Assembly (NCBI RefSeq): GCF_006542425.1
Contig: NZ_VFID01000011.1
Location: 176,001 to 240,000, forward strand
Origin: Pseudoxanthomonas sp. z9
GTDB taxonomy: Bacteria; Pseudomonadota; Gammaproteobacteria; Xanthomonadales; Xanthomonadaceae
DNA: 64,000 nt
Reading direction: 5' to 3'
The notes under the pieces were generated by a model. The model was given only the letters and a program-made list of their open reading frames with translations. It was not told the origin of the DNA and searched no databases. Positions 16,460 to 25,132 of this stretch are shown here, in pieces. Every line of letters starts with the position of its first letter. Position 1 is the stretch's first letter. The position numbers were made by a program, and so were the translations under genes.

Positions 16460-18646
16460 ATGAAACCGACCATCCTGCTGATCGTCGCCACCTTCCTCGC
16501 CGCCATGCATCCGGCCACCGCCCGCGCCTCGGACCCGGTGCCACCGGACGTGGCGAAGAAGCCGCACGTGGTCAGGGCCTCGTTCGGCGCCGAGCGCAAC
16601 GACGAATACTACTGGCTGCGCGACGATGCGCGCCGCGACCCGGAGATGCTGGCCTACCTGGCCGCCGAGAACGCCTACGCCGACGCGCTGCTGGCGCCGC
16701 TGAAGCCGATGCAGGACCGCCTGTACGCCGAAACCGTCGCGCGGATCGAACAGGACGACAGTTCGGTGCCGTACCGCGAGCGCGGCTGGTGGTATTACTC
16801 ACGCTTCGAGCCGGGCAAGGACTATCCGCTGCACGCGCGGCGCAAGGACGGCCCCGGTGTCGATGCGCGGTCGATCCGCAAGGCCAACGAAGCCGGCGAC
16901 TTCGTCGGCGAACAGGTGTTGCTCGACGTCGATGCGCTGGCCGCAGGCCAGGGCTATTACAGCGTCGCCAACCACGCGGTGAGCCAGGACAACGCGATCC
17001 TGGCCTGGGCCGACGAAACCAACGGCCGCCACCAGTACACGATCCACTTCCGCGACCTTGACGGCGAGCGCGATTTCCCCGAGCGGATCGAGGGCGTTTC
17101 CAGCGACCTGGTCTGGGCCGACGACAACCGCACCCTGATCTACCTGGAGAACGACCCGGTGACTCTGCGCGGCCTGCGGGTCAAGGCGCACGTGCTGGGC
17201 ACACCGGTGGCCTCGGACCGCGTGCTGTACGTCGAACCCGACGAGACCTGCTTCGTGGGCATTTCGCGCAGCCGCGACCAGCGCTACGTGCTAGTCCACT
17301 CCGGCAGCCGCTTCTTCGACGAACTGCGCTACGCGCCGGCCGCCGATCCGCGCGAGTTCAAGGTACTGGCGCCGCGCGAGCGCGGGGTGGAATACGACGC
17401 GGACCACTTCGCCGGGCGCTGGGCGATCCGCACCAACGCGCCCGGCCCCGACGGGCGTCCGGCGACCAACTTCAAGCTGGTCGTCGCCGCGGACGGCTCG
17501 ACCTCGCGCAAGGAGTGGAAGGACTGGGTCGCGCATCGCGACGACGTGTTCGTCGCCGGCTTCCAGTTGTTCGACGGCTTCACCGCGATCGAGGAGCGCT
17601 CCGATGCGTTGCAGCGCGTGCGCATCCTGCGCGGCGACGGCAGTCAGGACTACGTTCGCGCCGACGAGCCGGTGTATTCGATGCGCCTTGGCACGAATTC
17701 CGAGGCCGACACGCCGTGGCTGCGCTACGACTACACCTCGATGACCACGCCGGCCACGACCTGGGAAACCAGCGCGGAAACCGGCGAGCGCCGCCTGCTG
17801 AAGCGGCAGACGGTGCCCGGCTACGATCCGTCGCGCTACGCCAGCGAGCGGATCTGGGTGACCGCGCGCGACGGCGCGAAGATCCCGGTGTCGCTGGTCC
17901 ATCGCAAGGACTTCGCGAAGGACGGTACCGCGGCGATGCTGCAATACGCCTACGGCAGCTATGGGCGTTCGACCGAACCGGTGTTTTCCGCGGCCACCAT
18001 CAGCCTGCTCGACCGCGGCATGATCTACGCCATCGCCCACGTCCGCGGTGGTCAGGAAATGGGCCGCGCGTGGTACGACGCCGGCAAGCTGCTGGAGAAA
18101 AAGCACAGCTTCACCGACTTCATCGACGTCACCGACCACCTGGTGACGCAGGGCTACGCCGCGCGCGACCGCGTCGTCGCGCAGGGCGGCAGCGCAGGCG
18201 GCCTGCTGGTGACCGCGGTGGCGAACATGGCGCCGGGGAAGTACTGCGCGATTCTCGCCCAGGTGCCGTTCGTCGATGTGGTGACCACCATGCTCGATGC
18301 CAGCATCCCGCTGACCACCAACGAGTACGGCGAATGGGGCGACCCAAGGCAGAAGCAGTACTACGACTACATGCTGGGTTACTCGCCCTATGACAACCTG
18401 AAGGCGCAGGACTATCCGGCGCTGTTCGTCAGCACCGGCCTGTGGGATGCACAGGTGCCGTACTGGGAGCCGGTCAAGTATGTCGCCCGCCTGCGCGACC
18501 TGGAAACCTCGAAGTCGCCGGTGGTATTCCGCATCAACCTGGAGGCAGGCCACGGCGGCAAGTCCGGCCGCTTCCGCAAATACCGCGAGCAGGCCGAGAT
18601 GTATTCGTTCATGCTCGACCAGTTGGGCATAGCCACCGGGCACTGA
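16460..18646 (+). CDS. Periplasmic prolyl oligopeptidase-family peptidase (oligopeptidase B-like, S9A)
   Basis: A 728-residue serine peptidase with a signal peptide (ILLIVATFLAAMHPATARAS), so it acts in the periplasm or outside. It shows the S9A plan: N-terminal DDEYYWLRDD-type entry (ERNDEYYWLRDDARRD), a beta-propeller in the middle, and a C-terminal alpha/beta hydrolase. The nucleophile is in AQGGSAGGLL, preceded by AHVRGGQEMG; Asp and His are expected around SxGLWDAQVPYWEP and EAGHGGKSGR. The layout fits oligopeptidase B, which cuts short peptides after Arg or Lys. It lies between two TonB-receptor 3' ends, which fits a part in peptide scavenging. Confidence 0.88.
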   Translation: MKPTILLIVATFLAAMHPATARASDPVPPDVAKKPHVVRASFGAERNDEYYWLRDDARRDPEMLAYLAAENAYADALLAPLKPMQDRLYAETVARIEQDDSSVPYRERGWWYYSRFEPGKDYPLHARRKDGPGVDARSIRKANEAGDFVGEQVLLDVDALAAGQGYYSVANHAVSQDNAILAWADETNGRHQYTIHFRDLDGERDFPERIEGVSSDLVWADDNRTLIYLENDPVTLRGLRVKAHVLGTPVASDRVLYVEPDETCFVGISRSRDQRYVLVHSGSRFFDELRYAPAADPREFKVLAPRERGVEYDADHFAGRWAIRTNAPGPDGRPATNFKLVVAADGSTSRKEWKDWVAHRDDVFVAGFQLFDGFTAIEERSDALQRVRILRGDGSQDYVRADEPVYSMRLGTNSEADTPWLRYDYTSMTTPATTWETSAETGERRLLKRQTVPGYDPSRYASERIWVTARDGAKIPVSLVHRKDFAKDGTAAMLQYAYGSYGRSTEPVFSAATISLLDRGMIYAIAHVRGGQEMGRAWYDAGKLLEKKHSFTDFIDVTDHLVTQGYAARDRVVAQGGSAGGLLVTAVANMAPGKYCAILAQVPFVDVVTTMLDASIPLTTNEYGEWGDPRQKQYYDYMLGYSPYDNLKAQDYPALFVSTGLWDAQVPYWEPVKYVARLRDLETSKSPVVFRINLEAGHGGKSGRFRKYREQAEMYSFMLDQLGIATGH

Positions 18647-18967
18647 CCGCCCCGCCTGGGCAAGGGGACGAGGCGGCCAGCGTTACGCAAACAACCCGGG
18701 CGGTGCGGGGCGTGCCGATCACCTGCACACTGCTGCGCTGATGTATGCGAATGGCGGCCCGTGCCGATCTCGAACCCCAACGCGCCAACCTCCACACGGT
18801 CCGGCCATGCTATCGCGAGCCTGCCGGCGGCACCGGGCTGGAAGCCGCTGGCGCCCTGCACGGGCGGTTGGTCGCCTTGCCGTGGCAGTGCCGCTACTTC
18901 GTGCTAGCGGCTTTTCCGCATCGGCGGACGCTTTCTCAAGGGTGTCAGGAGTAGGCGCGTGAACTCC
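18647..18967. other. Gap between the oligopeptidase and the receptor terminator
   Basis: I find no gene in this stretch. Small open frames on both strands give Arg- and Pro-rich readings without domains. The two flanking genes are convergent, so no promoter is needed here. Confidence 0.5.
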
Positions 18968-19003
18968 AAAAAAAATGCCAGTCAGCGTCAACTGACTGGC
19001 ATT
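18968..19003 (-). terminator. Intrinsic terminator of the TonB receptor operon
   Basis: Twelve-base arms AATGCCAGTCAG and CTGACTGGCATT with a six-base loop, followed on the minus strand by eight Us. It stands 64 bases past the receptor stop codon and is a textbook Rho-independent terminator. Confidence 0.88.
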
Positions 19004-19067
19004 GCGCCGGTGGCGGGGCTGTTGCCAGGCCGGGGCGACGGTGTGCCGCCCGGCCGTCGTGTCGCGC

Positions 19068-22000
19068 TTACAGCGCGCCGCCGCCGATCTTCCAGGTGAT
19101 TTGCAGGTAGTAACTGCGGCCGAGGCTGTCGAACCATGAGGTGTCGTAGTACGGGTAGTTGCCCCAGGTCGCGTCTCGCGGCGGCATCTTGTCGAACAGA
19201 TTGTTGACCGACAGCGATACGCGCAGGTGGTCGTTGATGTCGTAGCGTGCGCCACCGTTGAAGCGCCAGGTGGCTTGCGTCCAGTCGTCGTTGTCGTAGT
19301 TGGCGACCCGGCCCAGGTAGGTGCCGAACAGGCTGGCGCCCCAGGCGTTGCGTTCCCAGCTCATGCCCAGGTTGCCTTTGGTCCGCGGCAGGGTCTTGGA
19401 GCTGAAGCTGACATCCAGCATGTCCTCTTCCGGATCGCCCGGATATTGCTGGCGGGTGTGTTTGTGGGCCCAGTTGTAGGTGGCGTTGAAGCTGAAATCG
19501 CCGGCGCTGTCGGTGGGTACGCGGAAATTGGCAGCCACGTCGATGCCCGAGGTTTCCTCGTTGGCGATGTTGATCGGGGCGAAGTGCACGCTGGTGATGG
19601 TGCTAAACGGGTCATTGGGATCCGTCCGGATGACCCGCGACAGCGCATCCACGCAGGTCGGCGAATTGATGTCGACCGGCACGCCGTCGTTGGTGATGCC
19701 CAGCCGGCAGTTGGCCTCGTCGATGCGCAGGCGTTCACGGCTTTGCGCCTGCACCTGGTTGGAAATGCGGATGCTGTAGTAGTCCACCGCCAGATCGAAA
19801 TTCGCGGACGGCGACCAGACGAAGCCCGCGGTGAACGACTTGCTGGTTTCCACGTCCAGCCTCTGGTTGCCGGCGTAGACGTCCATCGTGTTCGCGTCCC
19901 AGCTGCCGTCGTTGTAGCAGTCGCCATCGCTCATGTCCGGCGCGTCGGTGCGGCAGTTGTAGTAGTCGGTGGAAAGCGTGCGGTAGTAATCCGCGCCGGC
20001 GAACAGGTAGTGCATGTCCGGTGCGCGGAAACCGGTGCCGTAGGAGCCGCGCACCAGCAGCGTGTCGATCGGGCGCCATTCCAGGCCAACGCTGTAGGTG
20101 AACTTGCCCGGGTTGCTGTTGCCGTAGCTGTAGCGGTCGTAGCGTCCGGCCAGGCTGGCCTGCAACGTGGACAGCAATGGCATGCGCAACTCGCCCGCCG
20201 CGCTCCAGCGGTCGCGGCTGCCGCCACCATCGCCAAAGCGCGGGCCGTAGTAGGCGTCGTCGGTCAGGGCCAGGGGATCGGGGTTGAGCTGATAGGACTG
20301 GCGGCCGTACTCGAGCGCGCCGGCAAAACCGACATCGCCTGCCGGCATCGAGAACAGGGACGGCGTATTGGCGGTGAAGCTGAGGTTGTCGTTCTTGGCC
20401 TCCGGATGCCAGACCGACATCACCCCGAAGCTGGCGAATTCGGCCGGGGTGAGCGGGGTGAACAGGCGCGTCGGGTCGGGGTTGAAGATCGCATAGCCAT
20501 CGGCATCGTAGCCCAGCTGTTCGCCCAGGAAGAACCGGTTGGCGACATCGGCCTTGATCCGGGGTACGTCGACATCGGCCTTGTATTCGGAATGGTTGTA
20601 AGCCCCTTCCCAGTTCCAGTTCTGGCCGAACGTGCCGTTGAAGCCGGTGGTCAGCGCCAGGGTTTTCTGCACGGTGGTATTCATGCGGTTTTCCAGCCCG
20701 CCGACCTCTTCGGGCGAGAATTGCCGCGACCAGATCTCGTAACGGCCGGTGCCGGCGTTGTAGAACATCTTGCTGTTGTTGTCCGTGGAGCGCGGATCGT
20801 GGAATTCCCAGGCCATATGGTCGCTGGTCACGTCGTTGCCGTTGGTGCCGGTCAGCAATTTGACCGTCTGGCGTCCCAGTTGCAGATCCGCAAACCAGGA
20901 CAAAGATTCAGAGAAGCGGTATTCGAACGAGCCGTACAGGTTGGCACCTTTGCGTTCGTTCTCGATCGTGCGATAGGCGATGGCACGCTCGCTGCCGCAG
21001 TAGGGTTCGCCGTAACGGTCTTCCGCAAGCACCGTGGTGCCCTCGTTCAAACCGGCCAGGGCCGCGCAGCCGTCGGCCGGGGCGATGTTGACGTCGTTGT
21101 CCCAGTCGTAGAGCTGCGCGATCATGCGTGGCAGCCGTCGGCGTTCGATCGGCGCGTCCAGGGTCGAGTCCTGCACGTCGCGATCGGTGCCCCATAGCGG
21201 GCGCTTGTTCAGCAGTTCCAGACCGACGATGCCGCTGAAGTTGTTGCGTTCGAAACCGGTGGTCAGTGACAGGCGGTGGGATTCGCCGCCGCCGCGCTCG
21301 GTATCGCCGTAGCGATAGTCGATGGTGGTGCCGTCGGTGGATTTCTTCAGGATGAAGTTGATCACGCCAGCCATGGCGTCCGATCCGTACACGGCGGAGG
21401 CGCTGCCGGTCAGCACTTCGACCCGATCGATCATGCCCAGCGGGATGTTGCCGATGTCGGTGAAATTGCTGCGGCTTTCCAGCGGCAGCGGAAAGTCGGC
21501 AATGCGGCGGCCGTTGATGAGCACCAGGGTGTGGTTGGGGCCCAAGCCGCGCAGGTCGACGGCTTGCGAGCCGGGCGTGGATTGCGCGTTGGTGGTGTTT
21601 TGCTGGCCGAACACACTGCCGCTGTTCTGGCTCAGCGAGCGCAGCAGGTCCGGGACCGAGGTCAGGCCAGCGGACTGGATTTGCTCGGCGGTGATCTGGG
21701 TGATTGGTGCCGGGCCCTCAAGCTGCGCGCGCGGGATGCGCGAACCGGTGACCTGCACGTTCTCGAGTTGGGTGACGGGCTCCTCGGCGGCCTCAGCGGA
21801 CTGGCCGGTGGGAGCCGGAGTAGGGCGGGCGGCGGGCGCCGGGCGCGGCGGGGCATCCTGGCGCACGATCACCACCGCGCCGGAGGCGGCGTCGCGGCGG
21901 GCGACATGGCCGCTGCCGCTGAGCACGCGGTCAAGCGCCTGATCGGCCGGGAGATTGCCCTGCACGCCCTGGGTGCGCAGGCCCTTGAGCTGGTCGGCGC

Positions 22001-22163
22001 GGTACACGAACTGGGTGCCGGACTGGCGGGCCAGCGTATCCAGCGCCGCCACCAGATCCCCGGCGGGGACGTTGACCTGCGCCGGTTTGGAATTCTGCGC
22101 CTGCGCACTCAGTGCGGCTGAACAGGCCAGGCTCAACAACAGGACACGCAACGACGACCGCAT
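19068..22163 (-). CDS. TonB-dependent receptor with signalling (STN) domain
   Basis: A 1031-residue outer-membrane receptor. Order of parts: signal peptide (VLLLSLACSAALSAQAQ); STN domain at about 30-105 (VNVPAGDLVAALDTLARQSG, VYRADQLKGLR), the module that signals to a FecR protein; a Pro/Ala linker; the plug (ENVQVTGSRIPRAQLEG, VLINGRRIADFP, VLTGSASAVYGSDAMAGV); and a 22-strand-type barrel ending in YYLQITWKIGGGAL. The barrel contains the LSVNNLFDKMP motif usual near the C-terminus. The family is of the type abundant in xanthomonads that is often linked to peptide or carbohydrate uptake; the ligand is not evident. It follows fecR and the sigma gene on the same strand and ends in a strong terminator, so the three form a cell-surface signalling operon. 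Confidence 0.92.
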   Translation of the reverse strand: MRSSLRVLLLSLACSAALSAQAQNSKPAQVNVPAGDLVAALDTLARQSGTQFVYRADQLKGLRTQGVQGNLPADQALDRVLSGSGHVARRDAASGAVVIVRQDAPPRPAPAARPTPAPTGQSAEAAEEPVTQLENVQVTGSRIPRAQLEGPAPITQITAEQIQSAGLTSVPDLLRSLSQNSGSVFGQQNTTNAQSTPGSQAVDLRGLGPNHTLVLINGRRIADFPLPLESRSNFTDIGNIPLGMIDRVEVLTGSASAVYGSDAMAGVINFILKKSTDGTTIDYRYGDTERGGGESHRLSLTTGFERNNFSGIVGLELLNKRPLWGTDRDVQDSTLDAPIERRRLPRMIAQLYDWDNDVNIAPADGCAALAGLNEGTTVLAEDRYGEPYCGSERAIAYRTIENERKGANLYGSFEYRFSESLSWFADLQLGRQTVKLLTGTNGNDVTSDHMAWEFHDPRSTDNNSKMFYNAGTGRYEIWSRQFSPEEVGGLENRMNTTVQKTLALTTGFNGTFGQNWNWEGAYNHSEYKADVDVPRIKADVANRFFLGEQLGYDADGYAIFNPDPTRLFTPLTPAEFASFGVMSVWHPEAKNDNLSFTANTPSLFSMPAGDVGFAGALEYGRQSYQLNPDPLALTDDAYYGPRFGDGGGSRDRWSAAGELRMPLLSTLQASLAGRYDRYSYGNSNPGKFTYSVGLEWRPIDTLLVRGSYGTGFRAPDMHYLFAGADYYRTLSTDYYNCRTDAPDMSDGDCYNDGSWDANTMDVYAGNQRLDVETSKSFTAGFVWSPSANFDLAVDYYSIRISNQVQAQSRERLRIDEANCRLGITNDGVPVDINSPTCVDALSRVIRTDPNDPFSTITSVHFAPINIANEETSGIDVAANFRVPTDSAGDFSFNATYNWAHKHTRQQYPGDPEEDMLDVSFSSKTLPRTKGNLGMSWERNAWGASLFGTYLGRVANYDNDDWTQATWRFNGGARYDINDHLRVSLSVNNLFDKMPPRDATWGNYPYYDTSWFDSLGRSYYLQITWKIGGGAL

Positions 22164-22250
22164 TGGATGGCTCTCCCCATGGGCGCACGGGAAGGCGCCC
22201 TTGGCTATCAGGACGAACGAGCCGGGGAAATCCCCCGCCCCTCCGGACGG

Positions 22251-23351
22251 TCAGAGGCTGTGCAGGACGATGCGGTCGGCACCGGCTTCGGCGCGGACCG
22301 GGAAGCCCTGCTCCAGCAGCCGCACGAACGCGTCCACGTTCGACCAGCGGAAGTTGCCGCCGACCCGCAGCGCGCCCACGGCGGCATCGCCCATGACAAT
22401 CTTGCGGGCGTTGTAGCGGTTGAACTCGGACGCGGCCTCGGCCAGCGAGGTATCGCGGAAAGTCACGAAGCCGCTGCGCCAGTCGACGAAGCGTTCGGCG
22501 TCGGCGACCGAGCCGGTGCGCACCACCACGCCGTTGCGGCTGGCGATGGCCAGGCTGCCGGCCGGCAACAGGGTGGTCGGCTGCAGGTGGCCATCGGCAT
22601 CGGGCGAGGCTTCCAGCCGCACCGTGCCCTCGGTGACCACCACCCTCAGGTCGGGACCGTCGCGGCGCACCGCGAAGCGCGTGCCCACCGCCACCACTTG
22701 GCGCGGTCCGGCACTGACCACGAACGGCCGGTGCGGATCCTTGGCGGCCTCGAAAAACGCCTCGCCGCGCTGCAGATCGATGTGCCGCTCGCGCCGCGAC
22801 AGGCTGACCGCGATGCGGCTGTCGCTGCTGAGCGTGGCGCCGGAGCCGTCGCTCAGCGGTACCCGGTTCAGGTCGCCCAGCGCGGTCGCGTAGGAGGCCT
22901 GCTCGATGACTCCGTAGAAATAGTGGTGAGCGCCCAGTCCCGTGCCAGCCAGCACCAGCACGCCGGCGAAGGTGGCGGCCAGCAGGCGTGGCCAGCTCGC
23001 CGCACGTTCCTGCCTGCGCGGTGCGAACACCAGCCGGGCGAGATCCGGCGGTCCGCCCGCCGAAGACGGTGCCGACGCCAGCGACGTACGTGCGGGGGCA
23101 GGGCGATCCAGCGGCGAAGCACCCCATTGTCCACGCGGCGGCGCGGCGCCCGGTGCCTGTCCGGCACCCAGCGCGGCCAGCCGGCCGCTTTCGTTCCAGG
23201 CCGATTCCAGGCGCAGGAACGCGACCCGGTGCGCGGTGGATTCGGCCAGCCACGCGTCCAGCCCGGCCTGCTCGGTCCCGGCCCACCCGTCGCTTTCGCG
23301 TCGCGCGAGCCAGGCCGCCGCGGCCTGTTCAATCTGTCTGCTGCTGGCCAT
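22251..23351 (-). CDS. FecR-family anti-sigma/sigma regulator
   Basis: A 366-residue inner-membrane protein that transmits the receptor signal to the ECF sigma factor. The cytoplasmic N-terminal domain has the usual WLARRESDGW..GLDAWLAES-type motif with HRVAFLRLESAW; one membrane helix lies near 113-135 (LLAATFAGVLVLAGTGLGAH). The periplasmic FecR domain includes RVPLSDGSGATLSSDS, RGEAFFEAAKDPHRPFVV and AVGTRFAVR, and the last 75 residues form an STN-like end (SLAEAASEFNRYNARKIVM). Start at 23351 overlaps the end of the sigma gene by 23 bases, so translation is coupled. Confidence 0.88.
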   Translation of the reverse strand: MASSRQIEQAAAAWLARRESDGWAGTEQAGLDAWLAESTAHRVAFLRLESAWNESGRLAALGAGQAPGAAPPRGQWGASPLDRPAPARTSLASAPSSAGGPPDLARLVFAPRRQERAASWPRLLAATFAGVLVLAGTGLGAHHYFYGVIEQASYATALGDLNRVPLSDGSGATLSSDSRIAVSLSRRERHIDLQRGEAFFEAAKDPHRPFVVSAGPRQVVAVGTRFAVRRDGPDLRVVVTEGTVRLEASPDADGHLQPTTLLPAGSLAIASRNGVVVRTGSVADAERFVDWRSGFVTFRDTSLAEAASEFNRYNARKIVMGDAAVGALRVGGNFRWSNVDAFVRLLEQGFPVRAEAGADRIVLHSL

Positions 23352-23916
23352 GTCCCGGTTCCCTTCCTGCGTCCTGCAAGGCCTGCCGCGCGCGGGCGCG
23401 CGTTCCGCCACCGCCGTAGAAATGTTCGGCGATCAGGCGGATTCCCTTGGCGACATGCTTTTCCACGGTCTTCTCGCTGATGCCCAGCCGCGAGGCCACT
23501 TCCTTCTGTGGCAATTCCTCGACCCGGCGCAGCCAGATGACCTCCCGGCACCGGTCCGGCAGGCGGTCGAAGGCGTCGGCCAGGCGCTTGAGCACCTGCC
23601 GGCCGCCGCACCACCGTTCGGGCGATACCTCGTCTATCAAGACGTTTATCGACTCGAAATCACCCACTGTCTCGATCGAAACCACCCGGCTGCGGCGCAG
23701 CCGGTCGGTCATCAGGTGGCGCGCGGTGGCGAACAGGAACGACTTGGGCGCGGTCGGCACCGCCTTGCCGGCGGCTTCGTAGACCCGCACGTACACTTCC
23801 TGGCGCAGGTCGTGGATCTCCTCCCGATGCGGCCAGCAGCGGCGCAGGAAATGCACCAGCGCCTCCTCGTGGACGAGGATTTCGCGGGCGAACCAGGCGT
23901 CGGTGGATTCGGTCAT
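23329..23916 (-). CDS. ECF sigma factor, FecI-like
   Basis: A 195-residue RNA polymerase sigma factor with region 2 (HFLRRCWPHREEIHDLRQEV, VRVYEAAGKAVPTAPKSFLF, ATARHLMTDRLRR) and region 4 (LPDRCREVIWLRRVEELPQK, VASRLGISEKTVEKHV). It has the spacing of iron-starvation/FecI-type factors. The C-terminus is a short basic tail. It is first in the sigma-FecR-receptor operon and presumably activates the receptor promoter when the ligand binds. Promoter target not identified by eye. Confidence 0.9.
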   Translation of the reverse strand: MTESTDAWFAREILVHEEALVHFLRRCWPHREEIHDLRQEVYVRVYEAAGKAVPTAPKSFLFATARHLMTDRLRRSRVVSIETVGDFESINVLIDEVSPERWCGGRQVLKRLADAFDRLPDRCREVIWLRRVEELPQKEVASRLGISEKTVEKHVAKGIRLIAEHFYGGGGTRARARQALQDAGREPGHGQQQTD

Positions 23917-24041
23917 GCCACGACATTACCCCAAACCGCGCGGGCCAACGACGGCCATCGATGCTGCACAGCAGCGACGGACGGGGGAGGGGAAGCGCGC
24001 ATCCGTTCGTCTTCAATGCAGGTGCCCCCTGGAGTCCCGTG

Positions 24042-25106
24042 ATGCCGTCAACGTCGTCCCGCCGCCTGTTCCTGCAACGCTGCGCGCTGCTGATCCTGAC
24101 GTTGGCCGCCGCCGTCGGTACGGTCGCCGCGGCTGATGCGCCGGCCACGGACGCGTCGCGCCGCGACGGCTACCGCTACTTCGAAATCGGCGACCTGAAG
24201 GCCCCCCGGCCCGGCGCGACCGAAGCCGGGCTGATGCTGGTCGGTGGCGGCGACTGGCCGTACGACGCCTTCCGCTGGATGATCGAAAAGGCCGGCCATG
24301 GCCGCATCGTGATCCTGCGCGCTTCCGGCACCGTCGAGGCGCAGGACGAATTCTTCAAGGACATCGGCGGCATCACCGCCGCGCAGACGCTGGTGTTCGA
24401 CGACCGCCGCGCCGCCAGCGATCCGGAAGTCCTGCGCATCGTGCGCGAGGCCGACGGCATCTTCCTGGCCGGCGGCGACCAATCCAACTACGTGCGCTTC
24501 TGGAAGGGCACGCCACTGAACGAGGCGCTGGACGCGCACGTACGCGCCGGCAAACCGATCGGCGGCACCAGCGCCGGCCTGGCGATCCTGGGCGCGTTCG
24601 CCTACGGCGCGATGGACGGCGGCAGCATCGTCTCGCCGACCGCGATGACCAATCCTGCGGGATCGGAAGTCACTCTGGTGGATGATTTCCTGCACATGCC
24701 CTATCTGCAGAACGTGATCACCGACAGCCACTTCGGCGAGCGGGATCGGCTGGGCCGCCTGATCGCCTTCGTCGCCCGGCTGTCGGCCGAACAGAAGCGC
24801 ACGGATCTGGCCGGCATCGGCATCGACGAATACACGGCGCTGTGCATCGACGCCAACGGCGTCGCCCGCGTCCACAGCGGCGACGGCGGCCATGTCTGGC
24901 TGGTGCGCCCACAGCGCCAGGCCGACGTGTTCGCCGCCGGCAAGCCGCTGACCTTCCGCGGCGTGCCGGTCATCGGCCTGGATACCGGCAGCACGCTGCG
25001 GCTTCTCGACTTCAGCGTCGAGCATCCGGCGTTCGAACGCCGGATCGATGTGGTGAACGGCGTCCTGGGCGACGCCGCACGCACCGCCTCGCTAGAATCC
25101 CCCTGA
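24042..25106 (+). CDS. Exported cyanophycinase-like peptidase (family S51)
   Basis: A 354-residue S51 serine peptidase. Cyanophycinase cuts cyanophycin (poly-Asp with Arg side groups) into beta-Asp-Arg dipeptides. The nucleophile motif is IGGTSAGLAIL, with FLAGGDQSNY before it and DSHFGERDRLGRL after it; the last is a feature of cyanophycinases rather than of the short peptidase E. The N-terminus SSRRLFLQRCALLILTLAAA has a twin-arginine motif (SRRLFLQ) before the hydrophobic stretch, so Tat export of a folded enzyme is likely. Start at 24042 behind GGAG. It is followed 26 bases later by an isoaspartyl peptidase, the enzyme that would cut the released dipeptides. Confidence 0.85.
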   Translation: MPSTSSRRLFLQRCALLILTLAAAVGTVAAADAPATDASRRDGYRYFEIGDLKAPRPGATEAGLMLVGGGDWPYDAFRWMIEKAGHGRIVILRASGTVEAQDEFFKDIGGITAAQTLVFDDRRAASDPEVLRIVREADGIFLAGGDQSNYVRFWKGTPLNEALDAHVRAGKPIGGTSAGLAILGAFAYGAMDGGSIVSPTAMTNPAGSEVTLVDDFLHMPYLQNVITDSHFGERDRLGRLIAFVARLSAEQKRTDLAGIGIDEYTALCIDANGVARVHSGDGGHVWLVRPQRQADVFAAGKPLTFRGVPVIGLDTGSTLRLLDFSVEHPAFERRIDVVNGVLGDAARTASLESP

Positions 25107-25132
25107 ACCTCTGCCCTTCCGGAATGACTGCC

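Noticed and set aside
18741..18962. Short open frame between the oligopeptidase and TonB receptor
   Set aside because: Arg/Pro-rich reading without ribosome site or any family likeness.
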